Assembly: GCA_903873775.1 (NCBI GenBank)
Contig: CAIQPR010000013.1
Span: 24,458-88,457, forward strand
DNA from: an uncultured Actinomycetes bacterium
Lineage (GTDB): Bacteria; Actinomycetota; Acidimicrobiia; Acidimicrobiales; RAAP-2
DNA: 64,000 nt
Direction: 5' to 3'
Below the pieces are notes generated by a model. That model was not told the DNA's origin, made no database searches, and was given only the letters and a program-made list of their open reading frames with translations. Numbering within the stretch: the first letter of the stretch is position 1; each line of letters starts with the position of its first letter. Below, one piece after another: positions 34,075 through 42,260 of this stretch. The translations under genes were made by a program, and so were the position numbers.

Positions 34075-35411
34075 AGGTCACCACAGGGGACGTGGGCGCG
34101 CCACGGGACCGGCGTAATAGCCAACGTCGCGACGTCAGTGCTGGTTGCGCACTCGTGGCGGGCGAGAGAGATCTGCTGTTGCCACGTCGAGATGGGCCGG
34201 CGGTTCAGCAATGTTGATTGTGTGGGCAGCCACGAGATCAACACGACGACAAAGATACCCGCCGCCACCCACCGCAGCGCTCGAACACGCTGGGTGGCCC
34301 ACTGGGTCATGAGGGCGACGGCGAAGAGGAACAGCATGATGGGCACAATCGAATAGCGCGCGCTATCGGCAACCGCCTGCATGGGCGTAAGAAGCAGGTG
34401 CGGCACGCCGCGAACCGCGTAACTCAGCGCGAAGATGCCGAAACTCCCGAGGAGGAACACCAACATCCACTCCCGTCGCCCTCCACCGAGTCGCGGAAAC
34501 AACACTGCTGCCACGATCACCACCGTGACGAGGGCGACGTACGCGAACGCGTAGTGACCGTGGCGGAAGATACGTGTCGTGAGAGAAATGCCGCCGAAGG
34601 ACGCCACAACCACGCGCAAGGAGTAGGCCTGCGCGATGATCTTCACGGTGGCGTGAACGCTGGTGGTTTGCTGGGCCGCGAAATCGCGCGCCATCACAAT
34701 GCCCTGGAAGACGCTGCCGACGACCGCGGAAACGAGAAGGGTGAGGTCCGAGCGACCTCGCACGCGCCAGTAGCGATACGCCATCAGGGGCAGCAGCGCG
34801 AGGGCCAGAGGCGTTGAGGCGATGGTGGCGCCCACGAAAATCGCACTGAACCACTGGGCTCGTGGGGAGTCGGGTCGCCAAATCACGAGCCACGCGGCCG
34901 CGGGGACCATGAACCACTGCAAGTTGCACGTGTTGGCCAGTGACTCCACGCGAAGAATCGGCAGCATCAAGAACGCCAGAAAGAGGAATGCTCGCAGCGA
35001 TCGGGAGGTGATCAGCGACCTCGAGGCGACGTAGATCGTGGTGGCGCAAACCGCCGAAATGAATGTGCTCTCGAGTGCGACGAGATAACTGCTCCACGAG
35101 AGGGGGAACGCGGAGTTGATCCCCGCGAGGATCCGCGGGACGAGATCGCCGTAACCGTTGTAGTTCGTAAACAACGCACGAAGAAAACCGACCTCGTGTT
35201 GCTGGGTGAGGAAGATCGCTCCGTCTTCCGCCCAGAGCGTGTGCCACGCCCCGCCGTGTGCCGAGACGCGCACAAGCTCGATGATCGTGCCGACGGCGAC
35301 GAGCAGGGCAATCACCCAAGGCGCCTCGACGAGTTCGGGGCGATCACTCGGAAACACCGCCGAGGTGTGCGTGGACTCGACGGTTTCCGGGGTACTCGCC
35401 GGGGAGGTCAT
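34071..35411 (-). CDS. Polytopic membrane protein of unknown function, GT-C-like
   Basis: A 446-residue protein with about 9-10 predicted helices and no assigned function. The first extracytoplasmic loop contains WAEDGAIFLTQQHEVG and NYNGYGDLVPRILAGINSAFP. An acidic AED in this loop is where GT-C glycosyltransferases carry their catalytic aspartates. This suggests a polyprenyl-phosphate-sugar-dependent transferase or a related membrane protein (inference). The C-terminus (STWQQQISLARHECA) is outside the membrane and carries two Cys. ATG 35411 follows TAGGCT by 7 bases. Confidence 0.7.
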   Translation of the reverse strand: MTSPASTPETVESTHTSAVFPSDRPELVEAPWVIALLVAVGTIIELVRVSAHGGAWHTLWAEDGAIFLTQQHEVGFLRALFTNYNGYGDLVPRILAGINSAFPLSWSSYLVALESTFISAVCATTIYVASRSLITSRSLRAFLFLAFLMLPILRVESLANTCNLQWFMVPAAAWLVIWRPDSPRAQWFSAIFVGATIASTPLALALLPLMAYRYWRVRGRSDLTLLVSAVVGSVFQGIVMARDFAAQQTTSVHATVKIIAQAYSLRVVVASFGGISLTTRIFRHGHYAFAYVALVTVVIVAAVLFPRLGGGRREWMLVFLLGSFGIFALSYAVRGVPHLLLTPMQAVADSARYSIVPIMLFLFAVALMTQWATQRVRALRWVAAGIFVVVLISWLPTQSTLLNRRPISTWQQQISLARHECATSTDVATLAITPVPWRAHVPCGDL

Positions 35412-35418
35412 CTTTCCC

Positions 35419-35424
35419 AGCCTA
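35419..35424 (-). promoter_or_regulatory. -10 element (TAGGCT) of the GT-C-like gene
   Basis: TAGGCT on the minus strand lies 7 bases before ATG 35411, in the 30-base gap after the riboflavin synthase gene, so this gene has its own promoter. Confidence 0.48.
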
Positions 35425-35441
35425 GGAGATTGCGAAATTGG

Positions 35442-35960
35442 CTAGGAAGCCGGTGGCGCGAGTGGTCCCGCGTCCCCAAATCCCTGACGAATGCCCTGGC
35501 CGGCCCGTTGGCGCAACTGTTCGGGCTCAAAAAGCATCCAGTAAGCGTTGCGCGCGTGCTTGCGTGAACGCTGTTCGAATACGGACGCGAGGACGACGGG
35601 ATCACTTGCTTCGTCTTCGTGCACGAAGACTTCGAGAATCGGCGTCGAGGTCAACAACTGCGCGAGCATGATGCCCTGGGCGGCTTCGTGAGCGCACTGC
35701 TTGTCAATCGGTGCGGAACCCGGCATGCCGAGGGCGACGACAATGTCGCAGCCCTCTTTCTCAATCAGATTCTTGGCCGCCACCGCGAGGTCTTTGAAGC
35801 CCGGCACGGTCTGGGCGAGGGTGACGAAAGTCGTGCCGTAGCCCGGACACTCGCGCAACTCGGCCAATGCGGCTTCGCCCATGTTGTAACGCGCGAACAT
35901 GGTGTCCACGACGCCAATGCGCTTCTTGCGGGGCTTTTTCTTCTTGTCGTTCTCGGCCAT
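35442..35960 (-). CDS. ribC: Archaeal-type riboflavin synthase
   Basis: The 172-residue product matches, in my recall of the family, the archaeal riboflavin synthase, which is related to lumazine synthase and unrelated to bacterial RibE. It would dismutate two 6,7-dimethyl-8-ribityllumazine molecules into riboflavin plus the pyrimidinedione. The hallmark blocks are IGVVDTMFARYNMGEAAL, QTVPGFKDLAVAAKNLIE, VALGMPGSAPIDKQCAHEA and ILEVFVHEDEA, then RKHARNAYWMLFEPEQLRQ. A Lys-rich extension of about 12 residues precedes the core. GGAGGG lies 4 bases before ATG 35960. No other rib gene is nearby. The 35962 gene is directly upstream and coupled. Confidence 0.88.
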   Translation of the reverse strand: MAENDKKKKPRKKRIGVVDTMFARYNMGEAALAELRECPGYGTTFVTLAQTVPGFKDLAVAAKNLIEKEGCDIVVALGMPGSAPIDKQCAHEAAQGIMLAQLLTSTPILEVFVHEDEASDPVVLASVFEQRSRKHARNAYWMLFEPEQLRQRAGQGIRQGFGDAGPLAPPAS

Positions 35961-35961
35961 G

Positions 35962-36426
35962 TCACCCTCCAGGGATATCAGTGTAGGAGTGCTCCGTCGG
36001 TGTCCCGTCGGAGCACCACAGACGCACTTCGACACGAATGCCGTCGGCGCTGCGTATCTGCAGCAGACCGTCCGTGAGTTCCACCAGGGCGACCGGCCCG
36101 GGAGGGAGTTCCGCCACCCGACGAGCGAAAGTGTCCACGGCACCGACAATCTCGGCGATCGTACGGACCAGCGCCCCGGTGTCGTCGGGTTCTAGGTCTC
36201 TGCGACCATCCAGAAGATCGACCGGCAGAAACGTGTCCCAGCTCACCCGTACGGGGTCGAGACCCTCCGCCCGCAGCCACAGGGCGGCGTCGTCGAGGTA
36301 GGGAAATGTTTTGAGTGAACGCGCTGATGTGCGAGGGGCCGGGCGCGGGGTGATGATGTCGTAACGCCCGTGTGCGTCTGCCCGCAGGGCGCGGCACAGG
36401 CTGTCGAGGAGCTGCGGGAATCGCAT
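35962..36426 (-). CDS. Hypothetical protein coupled to ribC
   Basis: I do not recognise this 154-residue soluble protein. It begins MRFPQLLDSLCRALRADAHG, has a central acidic and helical segment (IAEIVGAVDTFARRVAEL) and ends in alternating strands (LLQIRSADGIRVEVRLW). There is no membrane segment and no obvious catalytic motif. Its TGA is one base from the riboflavin synthase ATG, whose Shine-Dalgarno sequence lies inside this gene, so the two are translationally coupled. A role linked to flavin supply is only a guess from that coupling. Confidence 0.68.
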   Translation of the reverse strand: MRFPQLLDSLCRALRADAHGRYDIITPRPAPRTSARSLKTFPYLDDAALWLRAEGLDPVRVSWDTFLPVDLLDGRRDLEPDDTGALVRTIAEIVGAVDTFARRVAELPPGPVALVELTDGLLQIRSADGIRVEVRLWCSDGTPTEHSYTDIPGG

Positions 36427-36527
36427 CGAGGGACCCTAACGCGCGCGAACGTCCCGGGTCTTTTGGCACTGGGTCTCGTCCCGACGACGTTCTAGTGTGG
36501 TCGTGATACCTACGAGGGGAGTGGACC

Positions 36528-37832
36528 GTGGCGTGGGACTTTGAAACTGAGCCCGAGTTCGAAGAGCAATTGGCGTGGATGCGCGAGTTCGTGCGTGACG
36601 AGATTTTTCCGATCGAGACGCTCCGCCTTTCCTACGACGGGGTGCTCGAAGTCATCAAGCCGCTGCAGGAAGAAGTGCGACGTCGGGGCCTGTGGGCCGC
36701 GCACCTTCCCGCCGAAATGGGCGGCATGGGCTTCGGACAAGTACGCCTCGGCTTGATGCACGAGATTCTCGGCCAGAGTCCTTATGGTCCTCTGGTCTTC
36801 GGCAACAATGCCCCGGATTCGGGTAACGCGGAATTGCTCGCGGTCGGCATGGAGATGACGGGTCGTCACGACATCAAGGAACGCTGGATGCAGCCGTTGC
36901 TTGACGGCACCATTCGCTCCGGTTTTTCCATGACCGAGCCGCACACCGCGGGAAGCGACCCCCGCCTGCTGCAGACGACGGCCGTGCGCGACGGCGACGA
37001 GTGGGTCATCAATGGCCGCAAGTGGTACACGACGAACGGCTCCGTCGCCGACATTCTCGTCGTCATGGCCGTGACGAATCCTGACGTTCACCCGTACCAA
37101 GGTTCCTCCATGTTCGTCGTGCCCGTCACGACGCCTGGCGTCAAGATCCTGCGCGACGTGGGCGCGATGGATGATCCCCAGGTCGTCTATGGACGATTCG
37201 GCAACCACGCCGAGATCCTCTACGAGGATGTACGGATTCCTGCGGACCACCTGATCGGTCCCGAAGGCTCCGGCTTTCTTCTCGCCCAAGCGCGCCTGGG
37301 GCCCGGACGCATCCACCACTGCATGCGGTGGCTCGGTCAGTCGCAGCGGGCCTTTGACATGATGTGCGAGCGTGCGCTCAGTCGCTACACCCACGGCTCA
37401 CTGTTGAGCGAGAAGCAGACGATTCAGAACTGGATCGCGGACTCCAAGGCGGAAATGCACGCGGCGCGCCTCATGACGCTGCACGCCGCCTGGAAGATGG
37501 ACAAGGTCGGCGCCTCCGCCGCTCGTGTCGAAATCGCAATGATCAAGTACTACGGCGCCACGGTGCTGCACAACGTGATCGATCGCGCCATCCAGACCTA
37601 CGGATCTCTGGGTTATTCGGCGGACATGCCCCTGGAGGCGATGTACCGCGCGGCCCGCGCGGCCCGTATTTACGACGGACCTGACGAAGTGCACCGCCAG
37701 ACCGTCGCGCGACACGCGCTGAAGGAGTACGCCCCGAGCGAGGTGCCGACGCAGCACATTCCCACCCGACGGGAGTCGGCGCTGGAGAAGTTCGCCGGCA
37801 TCCTCGAGTTTCTCGAGGCCGAAGAGGTCTAG
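36528..37832 (+). CDS. Acyl-CoA dehydrogenase family protein
   Basis: A 434-residue flavoenzyme of the acyl-CoA dehydrogenase family. FSMTEPHTAGSDPRLL and WVINGRKWYTTNGS form the substrate and FAD pocket. QTYGSLGYSADMPLEAMYRAARAARIYDGPDEVHRQTVAR is the C-terminal signature, including the catalytic-base region. The N-terminal MREFVRDEIFPIETL helix is typical of long-chain or FadE-like enzymes of actinobacteria. GTG 36528 has GAGGGGAG upstream. Its stop interlocks with the convergent SDR (CTAG, 37829-37832). Confidence 0.92.
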   Translation: MAWDFETEPEFEEQLAWMREFVRDEIFPIETLRLSYDGVLEVIKPLQEEVRRRGLWAAHLPAEMGGMGFGQVRLGLMHEILGQSPYGPLVFGNNAPDSGNAELLAVGMEMTGRHDIKERWMQPLLDGTIRSGFSMTEPHTAGSDPRLLQTTAVRDGDEWVINGRKWYTTNGSVADILVVMAVTNPDVHPYQGSSMFVVPVTTPGVKILRDVGAMDDPQVVYGRFGNHAEILYEDVRIPADHLIGPEGSGFLLAQARLGPGRIHHCMRWLGQSQRAFDMMCERALSRYTHGSLLSEKQTIQNWIADSKAEMHAARLMTLHAAWKMDKVGASAARVEIAMIKYYGATVLHNVIDRAIQTYGSLGYSADMPLEAMYRAARAARIYDGPDEVHRQTVARHALKEYAPSEVPTQHIPTRRESALEKFAGILEFLEAEEV

Positions 37833-38782
37833 AAGCCGAGCTCGGCGAGTCGCGCGTCGAGGTACGACACGAGAGACGCACCGTCGGCCTTCGGGTCGGC
37901 AGTGACGGTCTTTTTGGTCCGGTGAACGGGACGTTGCTCTCGATCGAGCCACAGCCCACCGCCCACGGGCGCCGGATCCGTCGCCGCGAGCCAGACCGCA
38001 CCGTCGGCACCCTGATCGGGGGTGCGCAGAAGAGGTCGCGTCAGGACGTTGAATGCCGGGAGGCTCGACGCCACCCCCGGGGTGGCCGCCCACCCTGGAT
38101 GCACCGCGTAGAAGCGACGGCCACCCACCGGTTCGCGATCCTGCAGAGCGGCCACGAGAACGACCTGCGCTCGTTTGGCGCGCGCGTACGCGGTGGTGCC
38201 GCGATAGCCCTCGCGAGTGGCTTCGAGCGTGGCGAGGTCGAAACGCTGCGTGTACATGCCGCCCGACGTCATAAAGATCACCCGTCGCTCGCGCGCCGCG
38301 TCGCTTCGTCCGAGGACGCGCGTCATCGCGTACGGCGCGAGGACGTGGACTGCGAACGTCGTCTCGAGGCCCTGCGGCGTCGTGGTGTAGGAGCCGAGAA
38401 GTGCGCCGGCATTGTGCAGAATCACGTCCAGGCGATTGAGATGCTTGGCCTGATGGGCCAGGCGGTCCACGTCGTCGAGGTCGGAAAGATCAAAGCGCCA
38501 GGCGAGCAGTTGCTCGCCGCCTTCGCGTCGCAGTTCTTCGAGGGCGCTCTCATTGCGACCAACGGCGACGACATTGGCCCCGAGCTGGAGAAAGCGCGCA
38601 GCCGCCGCTCGTCCGAGACCCGAGGTCGCTCCCGTGACCAACACCGTGCGACCCACCATCGAGGTGACGTCGGACCAGTCATTGCTGTGCTGACGAACGA
38701 GTGGTCCCAGTCGCGAGAAACTTCCCACGACCGTGGCTTCGAGCAGGCGATCGACGGTGCCGCGTCCGAGGGGGGTGCCCAT
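37829..38782 (-). CDS. Short-chain dehydrogenase/reductase, DHRS12-like
   Basis: A classical SDR using NAD(P)H. VTGATSGLGRAAAARF is the cofactor loop and HNAGALLG the NAG motif. Ser lies in MTSGGMYTQ and Tyr-x3-Lys in AYARAKRAQV. The tail RTPDQGADGAVWLA followed by LWLDREQRPVHR resembles the DHRS12 subgroup. An N-terminal extension of about 40 residues precedes the Rossmann core. The start ATG overlaps the stop of the LLM oxidoreductase (TGATG), so the two redox enzymes are co-translated. The substrate is unknown; a lipid alcohol or ketone is plausible. Confidence 0.87.
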   Translation of the reverse strand: MGTPLGRGTVDRLLEATVVGSFSRLGPLVRQHSNDWSDVTSMVGRTVLVTGATSGLGRAAAARFLQLGANVVAVGRNESALEELRREGGEQLLAWRFDLSDLDDVDRLAHQAKHLNRLDVILHNAGALLGSYTTTPQGLETTFAVHVLAPYAMTRVLGRSDAARERRVIFMTSGGMYTQRFDLATLEATREGYRGTTAYARAKRAQVVLVAALQDREPVGGRRFYAVHPGWAATPGVASSLPAFNVLTRPLLRTPDQGADGAVWLAATDPAPVGGGLWLDREQRPVHRTKKTVTADPKADGASLVSYLDARLAELGF

Positions 38783-39735
38783 CAGCGGGGGGCGAGTCCC
38801 CGAATGGCGTCCTCAAGATCGATGCCGAACGGGATGACGGCGAGCGTCGGAATCTCGATTCCGGCGTCAATGAAGCGCTGAATGTGGTCCCGACACGCGT
38901 CGTAGGAGCCGTGGATGATGAGTTCGTCGACCAACGCATCAGGGATGACGTCGTTGGCCTTCTTGCGGTCGCCCTCGGACCAGGCGTCCCACATGGGCTG
39001 GAGAACTTCGGCGCGTCCGAGCCACTTGTGAAATTCCGCGTAGGTCGAAACCGTGAGGTACGACGAGATCATGCGTCGTGCGATGAAGCGTGCGGTGTCG
39101 GCGTCTTCGGTGGGTATCACGAAGAGTCGCGCCGCGATGGTCTTCCCCGGTCCCACTTCGGCACGGCACTGCGCGACGTCGGTGGCGGCCAACCAGTTGA
39201 GGATGGCGCCGTCCGCTTCGCGTCCGGCGAGGCGCAACATGCCGGGTCGCAGGGCGCCGAGCAGGATGGGCGGCTTGTCCGCGACCGGTCGGCTCAACTT
39301 GAAACCTTTGATCGTGAAGGTGTCGAACGTGTCGTCAATCTTTTCGCCGTCGAGCGCACGATTGATGAAGCGCAATACGTCACGCGTCTTCTTGTACGGC
39401 TCCTCGAAGGCGATGCCGTTCCATCGCTCCACGACGGGCAGAGACGACGACCCCAGACCCATCGTGAAACGACCGGGCGCGGCTTCGGCCATCGACGCGA
39501 TGGACATGGCGAGCAGGCCCGGACCTCGCGTGTACGCGGGCGTGACGGCCACGCCCAGGTTGAGGCGCTCTTCCCAGGCCGCCGCCAACGTCAGTGGGGT
39601 GAAGCCGTCGGTTCCGTCGACCTCCGCCGACCAGACGTCGCAGTAGCCGAGGTCGGCGATCATGTGGAACAAGCGGCGGTGCTCTTGGAGTGAGACGCCG
39701 TCAAAGGGAATGGTGATGCCGTAGCGCTGTGTCAC
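38782..39735 (-). CDS. LLM class oxidoreductase, probably F420-dependent
   Basis: A TIM-barrel luciferase-like enzyme of 317 residues. It starts RYGITIPFDGVSLQEHRRLF. LNLGVAVTPAYTRGPGLLA and GRFTMGLGSSSLPVVERWNG are the standard LLM strands, and RPVADKPPILLGALRPGM marks the F420 rather than FMN branch (family knowledge). The window carries cofD and cofE, consistent with F420 use. The start is GTG 39735. It is co-translated with the DHRS12-like SDR downstream. The reaction is unknown. Confidence 0.87.
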   Translation of the reverse strand: MTQRYGITIPFDGVSLQEHRRLFHMIADLGYCDVWSAEVDGTDGFTPLTLAAAWEERLNLGVAVTPAYTRGPGLLAMSIASMAEAAPGRFTMGLGSSSLPVVERWNGIAFEEPYKKTRDVLRFINRALDGEKIDDTFDTFTIKGFKLSRPVADKPPILLGALRPGMLRLAGREADGAILNWLAATDVAQCRAEVGPGKTIAARLFVIPTEDADTARFIARRMISSYLTVSTYAEFHKWLGRAEVLQPMWDAWSEGDRKKANDVIPDALVDELIIHGSYDACRDHIQRFIDAGIEIPTLAVIPFGIDLEDAIRGLAPR

Positions 39736-39768
39736 ACCGACAGTGTTTCAGAGATTCCGTCGCTACTT

Positions 39769-40557
39769 CTACTTGAGGTCGAGGAAGTCCCGACCCTGCG
39801 AGGGCGGAACGGCAAAGCCGTCGCGCTCGAGGGCCTTTTCGATCCGATGGGTAAGGGTTTCGAGGACGAAAACACGAGCAAAGTGCTTGGAATCGGCCGG
39901 CACGATGTCCCAGTGCGCGTGCTCGTGGTCGGTGGTCTCGATCATGTCATTGACCGCGTCGATGTAGTCGTCACGACGTTCTCGGTTTCGCCAGTCGTCC
40001 TCCGTGAGCTTCCACTGCTTCAATGGGTCGCTCTGTCGATCGAGGAATCGACGCAGTTGTTCGTCGGCGGAGACGTGCATCCAGAACTTCACGATGATGA
40101 ACCCATCAGCAATCAGTGCCTTCTCGAACTGGACGATCTCCTCCGCGGAGCGTCGCACCACCGAGGGCGTTATGAGTCCTTCAACTCGCTCGACCAAGAG
40201 ACGCCCGTACCACGACCGGTCGTAGACGGTCATGCCCCCGCGCGCGGGCAGCGTCGCCTGAAATCTCCACAGGAAGTGGTGCGCGAGTTCGTTGGGCGTG
40301 GGCGTCGTGATCGGGACCACCGTGACGTGGCGGGGGTCGAGACTCGCGGACAGCCGACGGATCGCGCCGCCCTTGCCGGCGGCGTCGAAGCCTTCGAAGA
40401 CCACGATGATCCCGGGACCGACGGTTCGCTCGGTCAACAGGCCCGCGGTGAACAGACGCAAGTGTGCGAGCCGCTTCTGGGCGGCGACGAGTCGCTCCGC
40501 GGCCTCGGCCTTCTCGAGTCGCACGGACAGGTCGAGCGACGACAGGGGAGTACTCAC
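39769..40557 (-). CDS. ppk2: Polyphosphate kinase 2 family protein
   Basis: A PPK2 enzyme that transfers phosphate between polyphosphate and nucleotides. Walker A is FEGFDAAGKGGAI, Walker B is YDRSWYGRLLVERVEG, and the lid is EEIVQFEKAL. KLTEDDWRNRERRDDYIDAV lies near the C-terminus. It has a single domain of 262 residues. I start at GTG 40557; the frame is open to 40713, but that would cross the aquaporin terminator. With the Ppx-type phosphatase at 0.2 kb this gives a polyphosphate cycle. The direction and the nucleotide (ADP, GDP or AMP) are not resolved. Confidence 0.9.
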   Translation of the reverse strand: MSTPLSSLDLSVRLEKAEAAERLVAAQKRLAHLRLFTAGLLTERTVGPGIIVVFEGFDAAGKGGAIRRLSASLDPRHVTVVPITTPTPNELAHHFLWRFQATLPARGGMTVYDRSWYGRLLVERVEGLITPSVVRRSAEEIVQFEKALIADGFIIVKFWMHVSADEQLRRFLDRQSDPLKQWKLTEDDWRNRERRDDYIDAVNDMIETTDHEHAHWDIVPADSKHFARVFVLETLTHRIEKALERDGFAVPPSQGRDFLDLK

Positions 40558-40590
40558 AGAACTATCCAACCACGTGTCGTCAGAAACGAC

Positions 40591-40620
40591 GAAACCCCCG
40601 GGGTTGCCCCCGGGGGTTTC
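40591..40620. terminator. Hairpin terminator after the aquaporin gene
   Basis: A perfect 13-base inverted repeat, GAAACCCCCGGGG/CCCCGGGGGTTTC, has a 4-base loop. It lies 11 bases beyond the aquaporin stop and upstream of ppk2. The U-run is short (TTT before C), so termination may be partial. Confidence 0.85.
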
Positions 40621-40631
40621 GTTCAGATGAC

Positions 40632-41354
40632 TCAGGCGTCGGCGCCGCGGAAGTAGACGTGGAGCAGCGCGGCCACGATGCCACCCACGACGGGGGCGAC
40701 GATGAACAGCCACAGCTGCTTGACAGCCTGGCCTCCGAGGAGCACAGCCGGGCCGAACGAGCGCGCCGGGTTGACCGACGTACCCGTCACGGGAATACCG
40801 AACAAGTGAACCAGCACGAGGGTGAGGCCAATGATCAGGCCCGCCGTGGCGGCGTGCGCCGTCTTGGTGGTGACGCCGAGAATGACGAACACGAAGATGG
40901 CGGTCAGCACGGCCTCAACGAGGAACGCTCCGCCGGCCGAGATGTGGATCATGGACGCACTGCCGTAGCCGTCAGCCCCGAGACCATCTTTGGCCTTGTG
41001 GTAGAGCGGCGAGGCCTCAAAGGTCAGCAGCAACAGGGCTGCGCCCGCGAGGGCGCCGACAAATTGCGCCACGATGTATCCAATGGCGTCGGTCACGGCG
41101 ATGCGCTTGGCGACGAGCATGCCCACCGTCACCGCGGGGTTCACGTGACAGCCCGACACTGGACCAATGGCGTACGCCAGGCCCGCCAGAGTGAGACCGA
41201 AGGCCAGAGCGGTGATCAAGATGCCCGCATTGTGGCCCCACACGCCACCCGTGGAACCGACGGCCCAGGTGCCCAACGTGACGGTGGCGACGCCACAGGC
41301 CACGAATACCAGCACCAAAGTGCCGAAGAACTCGGCTACCAACTTTTTCGCCAT
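40632..41354 (-). CDS. aqpZ: Aquaporin/MIP family channel
   Basis: A 240-residue membrane channel with six helices and two half-helices carrying the NPA boxes HVNPAV (loop B) and SVNPARS (loop E). The Cys before the first box (SGCHVNPAV) and the Arg after the second fit a water-selective AqpZ-type filter rather than a glycerol facilitator. AGGAGG lies upstream of ATG 41354. The gene is followed by a strong hairpin. Confidence 0.94.
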   Translation of the reverse strand: MAKKLVAEFFGTLVLVFVACGVATVTLGTWAVGSTGGVWGHNAGILITALAFGLTLAGLAYAIGPVSGCHVNPAVTVGMLVAKRIAVTDAIGYIVAQFVGALAGAALLLLTFEASPLYHKAKDGLGADGYGSASMIHISAGGAFLVEAVLTAIFVFVILGVTTKTAHAATAGLIIGLTLVLVHLFGIPVTGTSVNPARSFGPAVLLGGQAVKQLWLFIVAPVVGGIVAALLHVYFRGADA

Positions 41355-41458
41355 TGTTTTTCCTCCTAGCGCGCCCTCGCGCGTCGAATTAACTCGCCAT
41401 AGCGTAGGGACGGCGCTCAGGTCTCACGTGGATGGTCGTTCACAATGACCCCGCGAGT

Positions 41459-42253
41459 TCACTTCGTGTCGGGGTTCATCTCCGGACGGTCGCCGAACAC
41501 CGGTGCGCGCTTGTCGCCGAAGGCGCGCGCGCCTTCGGCGAAGTCGTCCGCGACGAGGGACCACGACTCCCACTGCCGTCCCAGCGCGTCGACGTCGATC
41601 GCGTCCACGAGAGCGCCAATGACGGACTTCGACGCCGCTTGCGTGAAGGGCGAACGTTGGAGGAGAGTGTCGAGGAGTTCGTCGAGCGTCGCGTCGAGAT
41701 CCTCCGCGAGACGCGTCAGAAGACCGATGCGTTCGGCGCGAGGGGCGTCGATGAGGTCGCCGGTCAACAGAAGCTCGCTCGCGTGCGCGGGCCCGACCAC
41801 GGCCACGAGGCGTCGGACGGCGGCGCTCGGGTAGGCGATGCCGAGCTTGGCGGGAGTGATGGCGACGCGACTGGTGGGCGTGGCGATGCGCAGATCGCAA
41901 CTCAGGGCGAGCTGCACGCCGCCGCCGATGCAGAACCCCTCGATCGCGGCGATCGTGGGGAGGGGGAGGGAGGCAATGGCCTTTTCGGCCGCGGCGTTGG
42001 TCGCGCGATAGGAACCACCCTCGTCGTCGGACGCGAGCGCCCGACCGAGCTGTCCGATGTCGGCGCCGGCGCTGAAATGGCCACCGCGACCCCGGATGAC
42101 CACGACGCGGATGCGGCGGTCTTCGCGCACACGCGCGGCGTGGTCACACAGCGCCGCCCACATATCGAGCGACACGGCGTTGCGGGCGTCGGGACGATTG
42201 AGCCACCATGTCTCCACTCGGCCGTCACGGGAGGTCTCGACGTCAATACTCAT
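41459..42253 (-). CDS. Enoyl-CoA hydratase/isomerase-fold protein lacking the catalytic glutamates
   Basis: A crotonase-fold protein of 264 residues. The oxyanion-hole loops are present: HFSAGADIGQLG and AIEGFCIGGGVQLALSCDLRIA. The position of the first catalytic Glu in hydratases (GGCELAM in typical enzymes) is Gln here. The second (usually in a FGQPEI-like strand) reads AITPAKLG. It is therefore probably not a standard hydratase; isomerase, thioesterase, decarboxylase or a non-catalytic role are open. ATG 42253 starts 7 bases after the WbsX-like stop. A longer frame to 42289 is unlikely. Confidence 0.85.
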   Translation of the reverse strand: MSIDVETSRDGRVETWWLNRPDARNAVSLDMWAALCDHAARVREDRRIRVVVIRGRGGHFSAGADIGQLGRALASDDEGGSYRATNAAAEKAIASLPLPTIAAIEGFCIGGGVQLALSCDLRIATPTSRVAITPAKLGIAYPSAAVRRLVAVVGPAHASELLLTGDLIDAPRAERIGLLTRLAEDLDATLDELLDTLLQRSPFTQAASKSVIGALVDAIDVDALGRQWESWSLVADDFAEGARAFGDKRAPVFGDRPEMNPDTK

Positions 42254-42260
42254 TCCCAAC

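Noticed and set aside
39769..40713. PPK2 with a 52-residue N-terminal extension
   Set aside because: The extension would cross the hairpin terminator behind the aquaporin gene and encodes an Arg-rich shadow; GTG 40557 is the sensible start.
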